Source: Takifugu bimaculatus (lineage: Eukaryota > Chordata > Actinopteri > Tetraodontiformes > Tetraodontidae). From it: a stretch of DNA of 64,000 nucleotides. The stretch covers positions 16,279,171-16,343,170 of the forward strand of contig CP034993.1 of assembly GCA_004026145.2 (NCBI GenBank), written 5' to 3'. The position numbers and the translations under genes are program-made. The notes under the pieces are model-generated. The model saw only the letters and a program-made list of their open reading frames with translations, was not told the origin of the DNA and ran no database searches. How positions within the stretch are numbered: position 1 is the first letter of the stretch; the number at the start of each line of letters is the position of its first letter. Shown here piece after piece: positions 47,005 through 59,244 of the stretch.

Positions 47005-49808
47005 TTTCATGGAATTGTTAATCAGCGTATTTTCATATAAAGATTACATCATTACCAGCACCAAAGTCGCCAGACGAAGAAATGATATGAGGTCTAAATT
47101 ACTCACAACCCAAGTGCATCAAAGGAGATAAGAGAAACATGCCTTTCAAGCCATTCCCTCAACCCTCCAACGGACTGGAATCGGATTTTGTCAAGGAACA
47201 CTGTAGTGAGGAGCATAAAGCCTGTCTCTGTTCCACAGCCAGCCCTGCAGAGAATTCACCCCAGACAGGATCAGCCCCAGAGATGAAAGCAAGGTCAAGG
47301 TGGCTTTTTTCCCTCCTCCTCCTCTTCTTCTCTAAACCAGCCTTCTCCTGCTCTTTTTCCTCTTTTCTCTTCACCTTTCCCTTCCTCTCATCCCAACCTG
47401 GAAGCAGACAAAGCTCCAGAAAACGAGGTCCGCCTCAACTCTTTCATTCTTCTTGACAACTGAATTCATTTTTCCCCCCACAACTCTCAGTCCTTTGATT
47501 TTGGCAGATTTTGGTTGATTGTAACATTCTTGATGTGACACTTAACTGCTGCAGATACAGGAGTCGCCACGGTAACCGAGCTTCAGAGCAACTCTAAATA
47601 CCTATGACCCTTCTAATAACCACGTTGCCTGCTGACGACCACTTGTTTCGAAGAGCATTTCCCAACACACTCTTATTTACATTCTTTTGCAAATGCAGCA
47701 AAAGAATTTATGGGTAAGTGGTCTTTTAAGTGATCGTTTTATGGTAAGCATGCGTTTGTTGAGGTTTTTGGCACTTGAGTTGTTTTATATCAGTCAGCGT
47801 TCGCAGCACTGACAGATTTGGTGTCCGCCAGCGTGTTCGAGCTCTGTAAGAGATGAGCAGAAGCAAATGCGCGCAGATACACACGAGCCCTTCAGCCAGC
47901 CAAGCGTTTGCTAAGTGAAAGAACACCCGCTGTCTGCTGATTTCCTGTCCTGTAAACTTAAATGATGTTTCTGGATCCTGTTCACCGACTCAACAGATAC
48001 CATAACATCGATCCAGATCGCTGACGCAGCAAAAATGGGAAGGCCGAGTGCTTCCTGTGCAGCGAGCAGTGTTCTTCCTCCGTGACCCTTTCCACCCCAC
48101 TTGACCCCTGCAGGGACTTTCACTTCCTCCCAGCCCAAACACCCCCTTCGCCCTGGACTCCCCAGGCCCCTCTTCTATACTTTCTAACAGCTCCTTAAGC
48201 TCCACAAACCACCGCTGTGCGCACACATGCACGCTTTTACACGATGCATTGTTTCAGCTTCAATCCGCTCTGTGCGCTTCGCCATCTGTTAAGCACTCCC
48301 CCAGCTGTTGCCCACTCTCTCCTCACTCGCCAAAATAACAGTCCTACGAGCCTGAGGACACGCACATTGGACAGAAATTACACACTCCGACGTCTGCTAA
48401 TTAGAGGCAGGACTATGTTTAGTGTCTAGCCAGTTAGCGGGTCAACCCAGCCTGCCCAGGCACTTGTCAAACCGCAGCTCATAAGTGTGAGTTGTGGCTT
48501 ATTGATGAGTTGTTTAACTAATCACCCAATCTTGTTTAATGTCTTTTCTTTAAGTACAGCTGAATCGCCGCAAAGCCCATTTCCATGATGTCTGCAGGAG
48601 ACTTGGGAGGCAGCGTTTTGTTTTATGCTCTATCAACCATAGAGCTCGCTGCTTCCTCCTTTTCCTGTTTCTCTGACTCTTCTTTCTTGTCCTCTGAGGC
48701 TGAAAGTTTCCACACACCCCACGTTTACAAGCTGTTAGTGTATTATTTTATCTGGAAAGACAATACGCTCTCTGACCGTGACATGCTATTCGGATTCTAT
48801 TAGTGGGAAGTCCTGGAGCTCAAATCATGTGTGCAGGTTGGAGTACATGGTGCCCTTGAGACTGAAACCAATATCCTTTTAAGTAAGTACAGATTCAGAC
48901 AAAAGGAGGTGATATGATTGTTTGACTGTTGTTTTAACCAAGTGTACGGTCTTAAATCATTTCTGGTAAATTTATCCCACAAAGGAGTTACCAGTTTAAT
49001 CTTCCCCTGATTGTGTAATGATTATGGGTGGAGATGAAGGGTTGTGTTTTGATTTCAACACATTTAAGTAGAAATTTTCAGGAAAAGTTACGCTATGAGA
49101 ACAGAACGCCACATGTTCCAGGAGGAAGGTCACAGCTCCTCTGAAGAGAAACACGGTCTGATTCTCATTACTGGGCACCAGTGCACGATGGACTGCTCAG
49201 TCTGAATCTGGATATATGAAAGGCAGAAAATTCAACTTGAAGCATTTGTCATGAATCTGGGGGCATATTTGAGTGAAGTTAGCGTTTATAGTAAAAATGT
49301 AAAGCCATCGTTAGTTTCATGAGTTCCACCCGTCTTCAGGTTCTGCCTGTTCAAACACTCCGATTGAGGAAGATGTGGAAGAAAACATCTGGTCAAGGCA
49401 TTGCAATCCTGATTGATGGTGAAGCCTGCAGAAGAGCGGGTGTGTGAGACTGCCCCCCCACCCCACCGGGCACACTTCCGTCTTGGCGACGTCTTTGATG
49501 TAAAGGGGGAAAAGCGAGATTAGGAATAACAAAACTATGAAAAGGATGATTTTAAGGCTGGTTGCCCTTTGGGTTCCAAGTCACTTTGACCACTTGCTCA
49601 TTAGTCCTTGTTTATTCCCTGTGCTGGGGACATTCCCAGGATTTAGAGGCAGGAAGCATCTGTCTCCTTGTAGCATCACTTGCCTGAACTGTAAACCATA
49701 TGGACCCCCTTCTTTTCTCAGACTAACCTGGGGGTCTGTGACAAGGCTGTGAACAGTATTCTAAAGGAAGATACCGAGGTTAGTAGTGCTTGATGTGTGT
49801 GCGTGTAT

Positions 49809-49841
49809 GTGTGTGTGTGTGTGTGTGTGTGGGGGGGGGGG
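49809..49841. repeat. (GT)n-(G)11 compound tract
   Basis: GT run passing directly into eleven G, about 0.9 kb upstream of the COL24A1 start codon. Confidence 0.9.
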
Positions 49842-50400
49842 TCCCAGACTCCCACAGAGCTCTGTTTGTTCTGGCCTAATGACTTTACCTTGATTGGGAG
49901 TTCTGGAAGTAGGTCAATGCTGGTTTGCTTGGAAAAATCAATGAGCAAGATAAAGCATTATTTTCAGGAAATGATTTGCAGTTTACAATAATCTGTCACA
50001 ATTACTGGTTTTATACCAGCACAATGTAAGATAACCGGTTTAAATGGTCAACAAGATCCCAGCGTTTCATCCTTTCATCCATTCATCTCGCAACAGTATA
50101 TTTAGAAGCTCGTCATCTTTTGGGCATCATTGACCTCAGGGATTCAATCATTTCATCACGCTGCAGTGGTCAAAGAGGGGCACTGACAAAACCACGCGTC
50201 TGTCCGTGATGTCACGATTCTCTGCTGAAACCCAACACCGGCAGCTGGTAGGAGTTGCGCTGGGGTGAGCGCGGGTCCCCCGCATCAGTGCAAGTTGAGG
50301 CACATCGCAGGAACCAGCGCCTGGAGGTAAAGCTGCGCAGAGCCTCATCTGCCGCAGCGTTGGAGAGGAATCCGAGCTCTGGTTCTCCGTGTCCCACACG

Positions 50401-50740
50401 ACAGTCGAATTAACACTGCAACAGACCACCAAACTCTTTCCAAGTGAACTTTTTTTTTCTTTTATGAGAACTGTTGGCGCGTCTCCGCAGGGGACAGAAA
50501 TAGCCAGTTTTCTCTGCGCGCCGTGGAGCGCAAAGGACCTGAGGAGCTCAGGTTTGGACCGTTTGGAGAGATCTGCTGCGGATCGCAACACCATGAAGAC
50601 ATTCTGAGGTGGCTGCTCTCCGACGTCCAATTTATGCTTCCCTTGGCCGCAGCCAGAGCTCTTTAGCCCATGAGCAGGTATCCTCTTGAGCGCGATTCTG
50701 TTTTCACCCAGATCTCTGCTGCCTGGACAAATGAATACAA
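50401..50740 (+). promoter_or_regulatory. COL24A1: COL24A1 5' leader and probable promoter area
   Basis: Immediately upstream of the COL24A1 ATG. CpGs are clustered between about 50470 and 50600. No clear TATA box. Two ATGs in other frames (50670, 50731) lie in the likely leader. The 50670 frame runs 26 codons to a TAG at 50748-50750 and so overlaps the true start. The transcription start cannot be placed. Confidence 0.45.
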
Positions 50741-50793
50741 ATGCATTTAGGAGCCCAACGGACAAGGAGTGGACACGTTTCCGCGGCAGCAAC
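50741..50793 (+). CDS. COL24A1: COL24A1 exon 1, start codon and N-terminal leader
   Basis: The ATG at 50741 opens MHLGAQRTRSGHVSAAA plus two bases of a Thr codon before the donor AAC/GTAAGT. Joined to exon 2 it gives a classical secretory signal. The pattern MHL-A-RTR-G-VS closely follows the start of human COL24A1 as I remember it, which decides the frame over the overlapping ATG at 50731. An in-frame TGA nine bases upstream (50732-50734) excludes a longer N-terminus. Kozak context is weak (C at -3). Coding part only 53 bases. Confidence 0.85.
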
Positions 50794-51031
50794 GTAAGTA
50801 TGCCTTTTTTCACCTTCACCACTGCGCAATTGCGGATTGGAAACGTTTCCCAGAGCCTAAATCTGTGTAAAGTTTGAGGGGTTTGGGGATGCTTTGCAAG
50901 GGAGTCAAATTGGTGAGATCCAACTGACAACTGCTGCAGCTACAACCTCCTACCAAACATTTGAAAGATCCCGTTTATAGTCCATAAATGGATGACCCGC
51001 AGTATGGCTGAACATTATAGCCACAAACAAC

Positions 51032-51079
51032 CGTTATTATTACTATTACTATTACTATTATTATTATTATTATTATTAT

Positions 51080-51135
<56 letters not shown>

Positions 51136-51136
51136 T
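51032..51136. repeat. Compound (ATT)n-(AGT)n trinucleotide microsatellite
   Basis: About 45 bp of TTA/ACT-type repeats followed by more than 50 bp of pure AGT repeats, 240 bp into COL24A1 intron 1. Confidence 0.95.
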
Positions 51137-52862
51137 TTTTTTTTCCCTGTGTTTCTGGGGTGAATCTCGCTTTTGAATGTGTTTAACGTGGAGCATTTTG
51201 AGCATATTTGCAGCTGTACAGCATGCACACCATGTGCACAACTGCTGCACACACTTCATCTTACACTTGTGAGAAGCATGAATGAGAATGGCTTGGAAGC
51301 AATTATGATTAATCCAGCCAGCATACCAGCAGGGATAAATCACCGTGGATGATATAGAAGCATCTTTAGCCTGTCGTCTGACGTCCTCCTTTATGGTGTC
51401 TGGGTTGTTGATTGTTGCTTAATGAAGTAAACGGGAAGTGAGGAGCCCCATGTGAAGATAAGCTGAGTGAGAACAAGCGTGGCCTCAAATAGTGAGTGTC
51501 TATGCATCGGTGGACAACTGGCTCCTTAGACAATCAGCCACTGTTGCAGGCGCCGCTGCCAGAGGTTTGACTGTACATGCAGGCTCCTGGATATCCTGTA
51601 GCGGGATACACATCATGTGGCTGCAGCGCTAGCTGGTGGTTCTCATCTCAATCAGGAAGTGCAGATGGCCTTCAAGTCCCCGGTCAAGTAATTCATGTTT
51701 TTGGACATGTGAACTGAATGGAATTGAATTCCATTGAGTTATCTCTATCATGTGATGTGGCTGTTTAGGTTTTTTTTTTTGCTGAGCTGTTTGATTCATG
51801 GTTTACTCTGATGTGGAGCCCTTACAGGGGAGATTTTCTATATTGTTTTTCAAAAACCTAGATGTTTTAAAAATCAATGTTTTTGCTCACTGCACCACGG
51901 AATGATCACGTGTTGAAATCTGTAGAGCTGGTGCTCATTATCAGCTCACCAGATGATGATTTTCAGTCTACTGGACATGAATCATGGCTGCTGGCGTTTT
52001 GTCTTCAGCCTCTCGCTTCAAACACCACAACTCAGCAAATGTGTCCCGAATTGATTCTTTAATAGAAAGATTCATGGTAGAACCACCCTCCCCCCCGTCC
52101 AGCTTCCCGCTGAGCTCTGCTTCTCCACAACTGTAGCTGTCAGAGAGATTGAGTGTGTTTAACCAGCCTAACATCTGCAGGTCTCCCCACAACAGGAAAA
52201 GGGCAAACCAATAAAGACCTGTGGAAGTTTACTCACAGCCCTTTGTCTGCTCGCTGTCTTGTGGACTAAGTCAATCTTTGCTCTGGTCTGCACTGACCTC
52301 TTGACTCCAGTCACCCCTCACAAACACACCCCAGTTCTTCCTCTAAGTAGAAGAATCCACCTCTGCTTCAACTACCATTGACATCCAGCTTCCGGAAAAT
52401 TTTGTGTCGATTGATCGCTTTTTTTTTGCTCTTCATCTTTTCTGCTTAAGGTAGTTTTCTTATTTAATCCATCAGCTTGCGGAAAGATTTTCAGCTGCTG
52501 AGCAGCAGGTAGTCAACTCAAACCTGGAAACTTGTTGACCTGCTAATTTTTTCCGCTGATGGTCATTTTGGATATGAGGAGATACGTCCGCTGAGTGTTT
52601 CCATTGTGAAGTAATTCTGATAAAGAGTGAGGTGCTAGAAAAGAAAAGCCGCCAGTAGGAACAGATGTGCATTGGTCCGTTCCTCATGCCAGTAATGTGT
52701 TAGCCGAGAAGCAACGCAGAATCAGCGTACTTGATTAGAAAGAATCTTTGATGTTTTACCTCAGCGTCACAGAAATATCCACCTCTTGGCTCGCGCGTGA
52801 CGTCTTTTGCTTGTTGACGGAAAGGTGGAAGCTCATCTGAGAGGAAAATCCAGACCAACGAT

Positions 52863-52875
52863 CGCCCCCTGGTGG
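52863..52875 (-). promoter_or_regulatory. CTCF-like motif, reverse, near-perfect core
   Basis: The sequence cgccccctggtgg reads CCACCAGGGGGCG on the minus strand, the canonical CTCF core without mismatch. It lies in COL24A1 intron 1, facing the forward motif at 37570. Consensus-based; occupancy unknown. Confidence 0.55.
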
Positions 52876-55572
52876 ATTGGTGAAGCACAGACTTCCCCAG
52901 CTTCATGTTAACAGATCCATAGGACAAACAAAAAAATGTGTTTCTGTGTTCTGAAGCAGTCTGTTAAACACATATATGGTCTGAGTGTTTGCTCTTGAAT
53001 TTTGGTTTGTTTGATGCCGTGGATGGCATTCAAAAGAAGCGTGACTTTTTGTGCATCTCTGTTAGTTATTCCCTCCTGCTTTTTACCAAGAGGGCTTACG
53101 CGAGTGGAGGTCAGACAAATGCTTCCAGGTCAAGTTCAATAAACTTTGATTTTCTGAATGATGACTTGCGTGGAGCGCTTTTAAAGAGCTCTCGGATTTT
53201 AATATCCTGAAGGAAACATTCTTCAGTCAGGAGGGAAGAGAAGGGATGAGATGGACTAACTAATCAAAAGGTTTTGTTTATGTGGCTGAATATCTTTAAA
53301 ATCAAAGAACATTTACAGATGAGTGGATATTGGCTTAATGTGATTTTTACCTCCAAGAGAGGCAAAAGGAAGTTGGTCTCCATTCTCTGTTGCTTTTTCT
53401 CTTAATTGGATAAACGTTTGACAATATTTTGACTCCATGCATAGCTTTATTGCTCCTAATGACTGTGGGATGTGATGAGCATTTTAGTAGGAGATGCAAA
53501 TGTCCCCGCTCCAACAGCAGCCTCCACTTAAATGACAATATGTCCCTTTTCTTGAACTGGAGTGACTTTGCTCTCCATTGGCGCCCGTCAAACCCTTTCC
53601 ACATTTGAATGGGCTATTGTTTGGGATCCAAGTTAATTTGGAGGGGAGAAAGGCAGTGTCTGTTACTTGTGGAATGATTCATTTCAGTGGGGAGTTTTAA
53701 GTTGTGATTATTTATAGTCTTGACATGACACCCACTCCCCACATAGTGGTATTTCCCTCGGTCAACAGAGCAGTGTTTGGGGAGCTTTGTCCTGCTTTCA
53801 ACAGCATTTTCCATTGACTGCAGGGATCGGAAAGCGTGTCGAAGTGTGCTGTTATCCTGGAAGGGATTTAAATGAATACTGTGAGTACCTGTCTTTATCC
53901 CAAAACTAAAAGAAATGTAAGTATGCAGGTTTTATTAGCCTGTGTTCTGACAGACTGTTCACACGGGTTAAAGTGCTGGAAACCTCCCATGATGAGGATG
54001 ATATTGGAGATCTGTTCTAACAATGACCCAAGTCTGCTGGGGGTCTCAGGGGTGCCTGAAATAGTCCTGAACAGAAAGACGGTGTGGCAGACGGACAGAA
54101 GTGCTGCCTGAATCAGCATCAGATGGCCCCATATTGGGAATGAAAAAAAAGGGAATGGCAAGTGTTATATTTAGGTTTCCAGTTCCTATTTCTGGTGTCC
54201 GTCTAAAGCTTGCCACATTTTAAGCAGAACCAGCTCCCTGCAGGATTTGTGAAAGTCCTTTTACAAATTCCCTCATTCATTTTCCTCTATTAAGGGACAC
54301 ATTTGGGCTTCTGGCTGTGGAATGTCACACCACTTTCCTGATGGGAAACAGGTGACAAGCACAGCTCGGAGTAGCCATCTTGTGCCTTCACCCTGTTTAA
54401 TTATATTTTGTCTTTTATTCCTTCCTCTCACTTTTATCCATACCCTCACTTTGTCTGTCCTTTGCTCACTTTGGTTAACCAATTGTGACAGTCCTTATAT
54501 CACTGGTTGCAACTTCTGGGATTAACCTTCTGAAAGGACGTGTTTGTAAGATTTCTAACCAAGCGGAGACCAATCGTGTCTGACATAACAATCCCTCCGG
54601 TCGGGGACAGCAGTCGCTGATTGACAGCACTCGTTTGGCTGGTCTTCTGCAATGCTACAGAGAACTAGCATGACTAATTTCTCCTCTTGTCTTTGGTGTT
54701 AATCACACTGTGTTGAAAATCATCACGCTGCTCTCCAGAAGCCCCTTGAGATCAGTGCGTGTCATCTGCACATGGCTGTCAACATGATTCATTTGGTTTG
54801 AAAGGAGCATCCTTTGAAGCCATACATGAGAGATCCCATGTAAAATATGTTCTGTGTTGTCTGTAAACTGTCCAAGATTTACATTTTTATTATTTATCTC
54901 AAATGAAATTTGATACTTTCTTTATTTTAGATGATAACTCGATAATTGAATCTGAATATGTGAAAGCATTTCGACTGTATTCAGCTCTATTCTGTTTTGT
55001 TATTGCACAAGTAGAAAAAAGTCTAACTGTTACATCAACAACGTACAAAATAATTAAACGTGGACAACTTATTGGGTGTTATATCCAGTAATACAATAAA
55101 ACTGCTTTTCATTTAACTCCTTGTCTTGTATTTGGATAAAGATGTCACCCGGCTTTATCACATACAGCATTAAAAAAATGGATTCCTCTGAAATTTGAAA
55201 AAACATGTGACGCTTGTGGAATTAACAGTTCTGGGACCTCATTATAAATGAATAAGGTCCGAGGTTCCACATTTATACTGTGTATAATTAGTCAGAGCAA
55301 ATTAAAAAAAGCTTAAAATCCCCAGGTGTGACGCTTGTCTGGCTGGGGCTTTGCAGAACCATTGTTGTCTTGACACAGTAAAAGATGGTACAACGTCTAC
55401 AGCACCATGACTCTATTTCCAAGATGGAAAAAAGTCAGCAACTGAATAGATTTCCTAATGCAGAGGGATCAGGGTGAATGAAGGGATCGGGAAAGCAGTT
55501 AAGAGGTGCCACTTTTTCCTTTTTGCACCTTTCAGCAGGTTAGATCATTCTAATCCTTTCAGTAATGACTGT

Positions 55573-55614
55573 CTTTCATACGGTCTCTTTTTGCTTTCAT
55601 ACGGTCTCTTTTTG
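55573..55614. repeat. Two perfect tandem copies of a 21-bp unit
   Basis: ctttcatacggtctctttttg is present twice back to back with no mismatch, in COL24A1 intron 1. It looks like a recent local duplication. Confidence 0.9.
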
Positions 55615-56261
55615 CCGAGTACAGAACAGAGAAATGATCTCAGAACATTCGCTCACGTCTGCCTGAGTGCAAACTGGGTGAATCAGTCAGCGTTCAGTGC
55701 TTGTACATGACAAGTGTCTTTATCATTAGTAAACCTCAGAGGATGATCTGTCGGGCAGAGCTGCGGACGTTTGTGGCTGAGCACTGCAGCAATGGACTCT
55801 ACCATTATTATAAATGCAAAAACCCAGAGTTTAAACAGACCGGTGCATCGATTTTACATTGATTTATTGTCAGTCCCTTCACTGCCAATGGATGTTAAGA
55901 TGTGCTGGATGGGTTTAGTCTCTTATCTGAGAACCTGCCCCTATAAAGGGGGGCATTAGAGGCAGAGGAGAAGCTCATTCTCCACCAGGGATCCTAATTT
56001 AATACAACTGGAGGGAAGGAAGAACAGAAAGACTGGAGACATATTTCAGTAGGTAACAGCAGCAGGTAACTACTGTAGGCTTGTCTTTTCGGAATAAGAA
56101 CACAGCCAAGTTGGAGTCATCCATGCCTTCATATCCCCACTTTTTTTGTTTCTTCTTAAAGCTAAGTTCCTATTTCTGTCCGACCATCACTGGAAACAGT
56201 GATTGTATAGTTCCTGTATGGTTCAGGTTCTCAGTTTTTGTCTGTTCTACTTCCCTTCTAG

Positions 56262-56332
56262 GTGGAACTTAATTCTGCTCCTGTCAGTATGCTCAGCTGT
56301 ACTCTCTGGAGAAGGAGACGACCGTGCTCGAG
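56262..56332 (+). CDS. COL24A1: COL24A1 exon 2, signal peptide core
   Basis: 71 bp between CTTCTAG and GAG/GTAAAC. In the frame set by exons 1 and 3 it reads WNLILLLSVCSAVLSGEGDD then RAR, a hydrophobic h-region followed by a small-residue cleavage area (SAVLSG). The splice phases (two bases in, one base out) fit both neighbours exactly. This targets the collagen to the secretory pathway. Confidence 0.85.
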
Positions 56333-59244
56333 GTAAACAATGACACTGAAACGCATCACCTTATGTTTGCATTGCTATGATCACAAACACACCTGCCATA
56401 TATGCACCCCAGATTCTCAATGTAGGTTATTTTCACAAGTTAACCAGAAAACACAGTGTGGTGGTCTTTGTACCTTTTGTATTACTGGTTTAAAGGCAGG
56501 ATGCAGATGCACTGGTGGGTCCCTTTAAGAACCTCACATGGTTAAGTTACTGGTATACATGCATGCAGTTCGTGTGTCAACAGGACCTCATTATCCGTAG
56601 GGAAAAATGTTGTTTTCTTTCTTTCTTTCTTTTTTCAGAAATACAGTCAGTTCAGTCATGTCAGACCTTAGCCTCATTTGTTTATCCAGGAATTGAGGAG
56701 AATTCTTCCACTTTTAGCGTCAGCCTGCACCCGAATGCATCTTGAATTCTGCTTTCAGGCAAAACTATCATAGCCAATATAAAAAATGTGTTCTTCATTT
56801 TTAAGTGTTTCATTAAACATGTTCCATCGCGTCCACACAGCCAGAACATGCATTTCATATAGAGATGACCTGAGCAGCACCGCAGCTTTCTTTTCTCCAT
56901 CTATTTTCACTTATTGTCTCCTCTGAACCACGAGAGGAAGCTGGATGAGGTGATAGCCAAACGCACGAAACAGACCTGCCGGTGAGAGGGTCGGGATTTG
57001 GTGACGATCACGCAGGATTCTCCTTTTATGGAGTCAACGTTACATTGTGGAAAATAGAAAACACGTGTTTTACTGCATTTGACCTACTCAAGCAAACATG
57101 CCATTTTTATAGAGGAGTAATGTAAAGAAAATTGTGTTGTGCAATGAATGAGTAGGATCCGCTCCAGGGATGAGAAATGCATCACTGCCAGAAATACCTC
57201 AATGCGATGGTCTGTGTTTTGACATGGTGACATTCTTCCACATAAAAAAGAAAGCCCTTGGGGAAAAAACAGGACTAATATATGGATTTCATTTATGTTT
57301 ACCTGAAGAAAGGAAGACAAATTTAATTTGTGTGCATTTGGATATCTGAAACCAGATGTTTGTGTTATCCCAACATTTTAGCCATTATTCCTTACTTCCA
57401 CAAGGGGAGACATCAACAAAACATTTTTTTTTAAAACTTAACATAAAAAAAGAACCATAATTTGGGTTTTCCACCTTTGAATTATGCCGTTAATGAAATA
57501 TTAACATCAAAACTAACCCCAGTGAACAAAAATGTAACAGGTACTTGGAAAACTGGCTGTCTAAGGAGTCTGGAAGCATCTTTGTTTGGGGGACAGGAGC
57601 ATAAAAGGCTAATTTCACTCCCACCGGTCAGTTCAAATAGTGCCTGAGAAAAGCCTGCAAAAGTCCAAGAGGGGCTGAAAACCAGACAGCTCAATGGATT
57701 TATTGTCCAACAAAACACAAAGAAGAGCACCTGAAGGACCTGCATCATGGAAAATGAATATTTAATGCCAGGCTATCTTAACAGTCATGTCTGAGTGGCT
57801 CCTGTTACTGACCTTGATGGTCTTATCTCCTAAACGGGGAGAATCAACATCCCCTTCGTACCTCATTTCCAGATTTAACGAAAACTTCCAGCATCAGTTT
57901 TTCACAAGTCCTCTTGAACGCAGCACAACATCAACGCGTCTTTAAATGGCCAGGTGGGACAGGTTGGAGTGAGCTAATACAATCGGGAGCAAGAAAGAAA
58001 AATAGAAAATGGCATCTGTGTGAATGGACATGCATTTAGCATGAGCCGACCACCTTCCTGGGCTGCAGGGATAGAAACCCTGACAGATTAACATCGTGGA
58101 TGATGTGAAATGAGCCATGTACATGTTTTATTTGTGTTTATCACTCACTCTGTCTGTTATTCCTGCAGGTTTCCTTTGATTCTTTTCACAATATGTAGGA
58201 ATGTAGATGGCGAAATTGTTTTACAGGCTTCAATCCAGAGGGTTTGTGTGTTTAACCAGCAAACCAATGTTTTTACCTGATGCAGCACAGCCAGTCACCA
58301 ACACTTTCAGACTGTCATGCGTCATGCACGCTGTCCTCTCATTGATTTATAGAATTTGGCGCCAAAGGATACGACGTTCAAAAGACAGATAACTCAAACA
58401 GGAATCTGCTATTTGATTTATGTCTTCAAATGCATCACTGTTGATAAAGAGCTGCAGTTGCATGTGACACAAATGTCAAATCAAGAATGAACCTTTTAAA
58501 AAAAATGTCAAACAAATTTACAACGCTTATTCAACAGAGTTTAACCAGTTGAATAAATAACAGACTGCATTCATCAAAGTCAGCAGTTGATTGTGAATTA
58601 TTTCCAGCTAATGCGTCACCATTACTTACATTTAGGACAAACAGCTCACAGATATCACTTTAACAGCTAGTCACATGAGGAACTTGTTGATTTTCACTTT
58701 TTCCGGCAGTCATAAATCAAAACATAATGACAGGTAGGATGGGAAGCAGTCTTAGAATTTTAGCATCCCATCCATGACATGATGCTAAATGGCTGCTGTG
58801 TCTTCATCAAATGCAAATTCAGATTTAAATAGAAGTCAGTGAAAAAGTTAATGCAATTCCAAGAACTTGTTAGAAATCATTCTCCACTGTAGTCTTCCTA
58901 TAGTTCCTCCGTGCTTAGGTTACCTTCACCCTCCAAGTATTTTTACTACCTTTGCCTTTTAACCTGGCTGTGCTTTACTGTCAGCACAGTTATGTAATGT
59001 TTCGAAGAGTTACCTGTGGGCATGGTGGAAGAATGTCAGGAAAGCTCATCTGTCTTGCCTGGCAGATTGATTCAATAAACCTCTGTGGATTGTTGTCTTG
59101 TGTGGAACCCCCACCCTGACTTATCTGGACCGCAGCTGCAGTATTATCACTTTACGTGACCCACATCTTCCATTCTGTCCTTTAATTAAACTCATCAATG
59201 GTTAAAGAAAAACATCTAAACAGGTTCATTTTCTTCTCTTTCAG
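56333..59244 (+). other. COL24A1: COL24A1 intron 2 (2.9 kb)
   Basis: Donor GTAAAC, acceptor TCTTTCAG. Non-coding and AT-rich; no repeat or motif of note. Confidence 0.8.

Larger units (their letters stand above)
37151..50400. other. 13-kb gene-free interval between C1orf52 and COL24A1
   Basis: I find no exon of a recognisable gene on either strand. Contents: CTCF-like motif (37570-37584), CA-rich stretch (about 39921-39965), LINE tail (about 40568-40621), 21-bp inverted repeat (45856-45915), (GT)n-(G)n tracts (46969-47004, 49809-49841). The longest open frames (44441-44848 at 135 codons, 39369-39968 at 199 codons) have no domain. Human genes expected here by memory of the map (BCL10, DDAH1, CCN1, ZNHIT6) were not recognised. 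Confidence 0.65.
50794..56261 (+). other. COL24A1: COL24A1 intron 1 (5.5 kb)
   Basis: Strong donor GTAAGT and pyrimidine-rich TTCTAG acceptor. Contains a compound trinucleotide repeat (51032-51136), a strong CTCF-like motif (52863-52875) and a 21-bp tandem duplication (55573-55614). No exon recognised within. Confidence 0.8.

Noticed and set aside
50686..50877. Open frame over COL24A1 exon 1 beginning MSAILFSPRSLLPGQ
   Set aside because: It runs through the splice donor and is one frame off; the frame from 50741 matches the COL24A1 N-terminus and the phases of exons 2 and 3.
50148..50930. 260-codon minus-strand open frame opposite the COL24A1 start
   Set aside because: It overlaps the COL24A1 exon 1 and leader on the other strand, shows no domain, and low-stop GC-rich sequence explains it.
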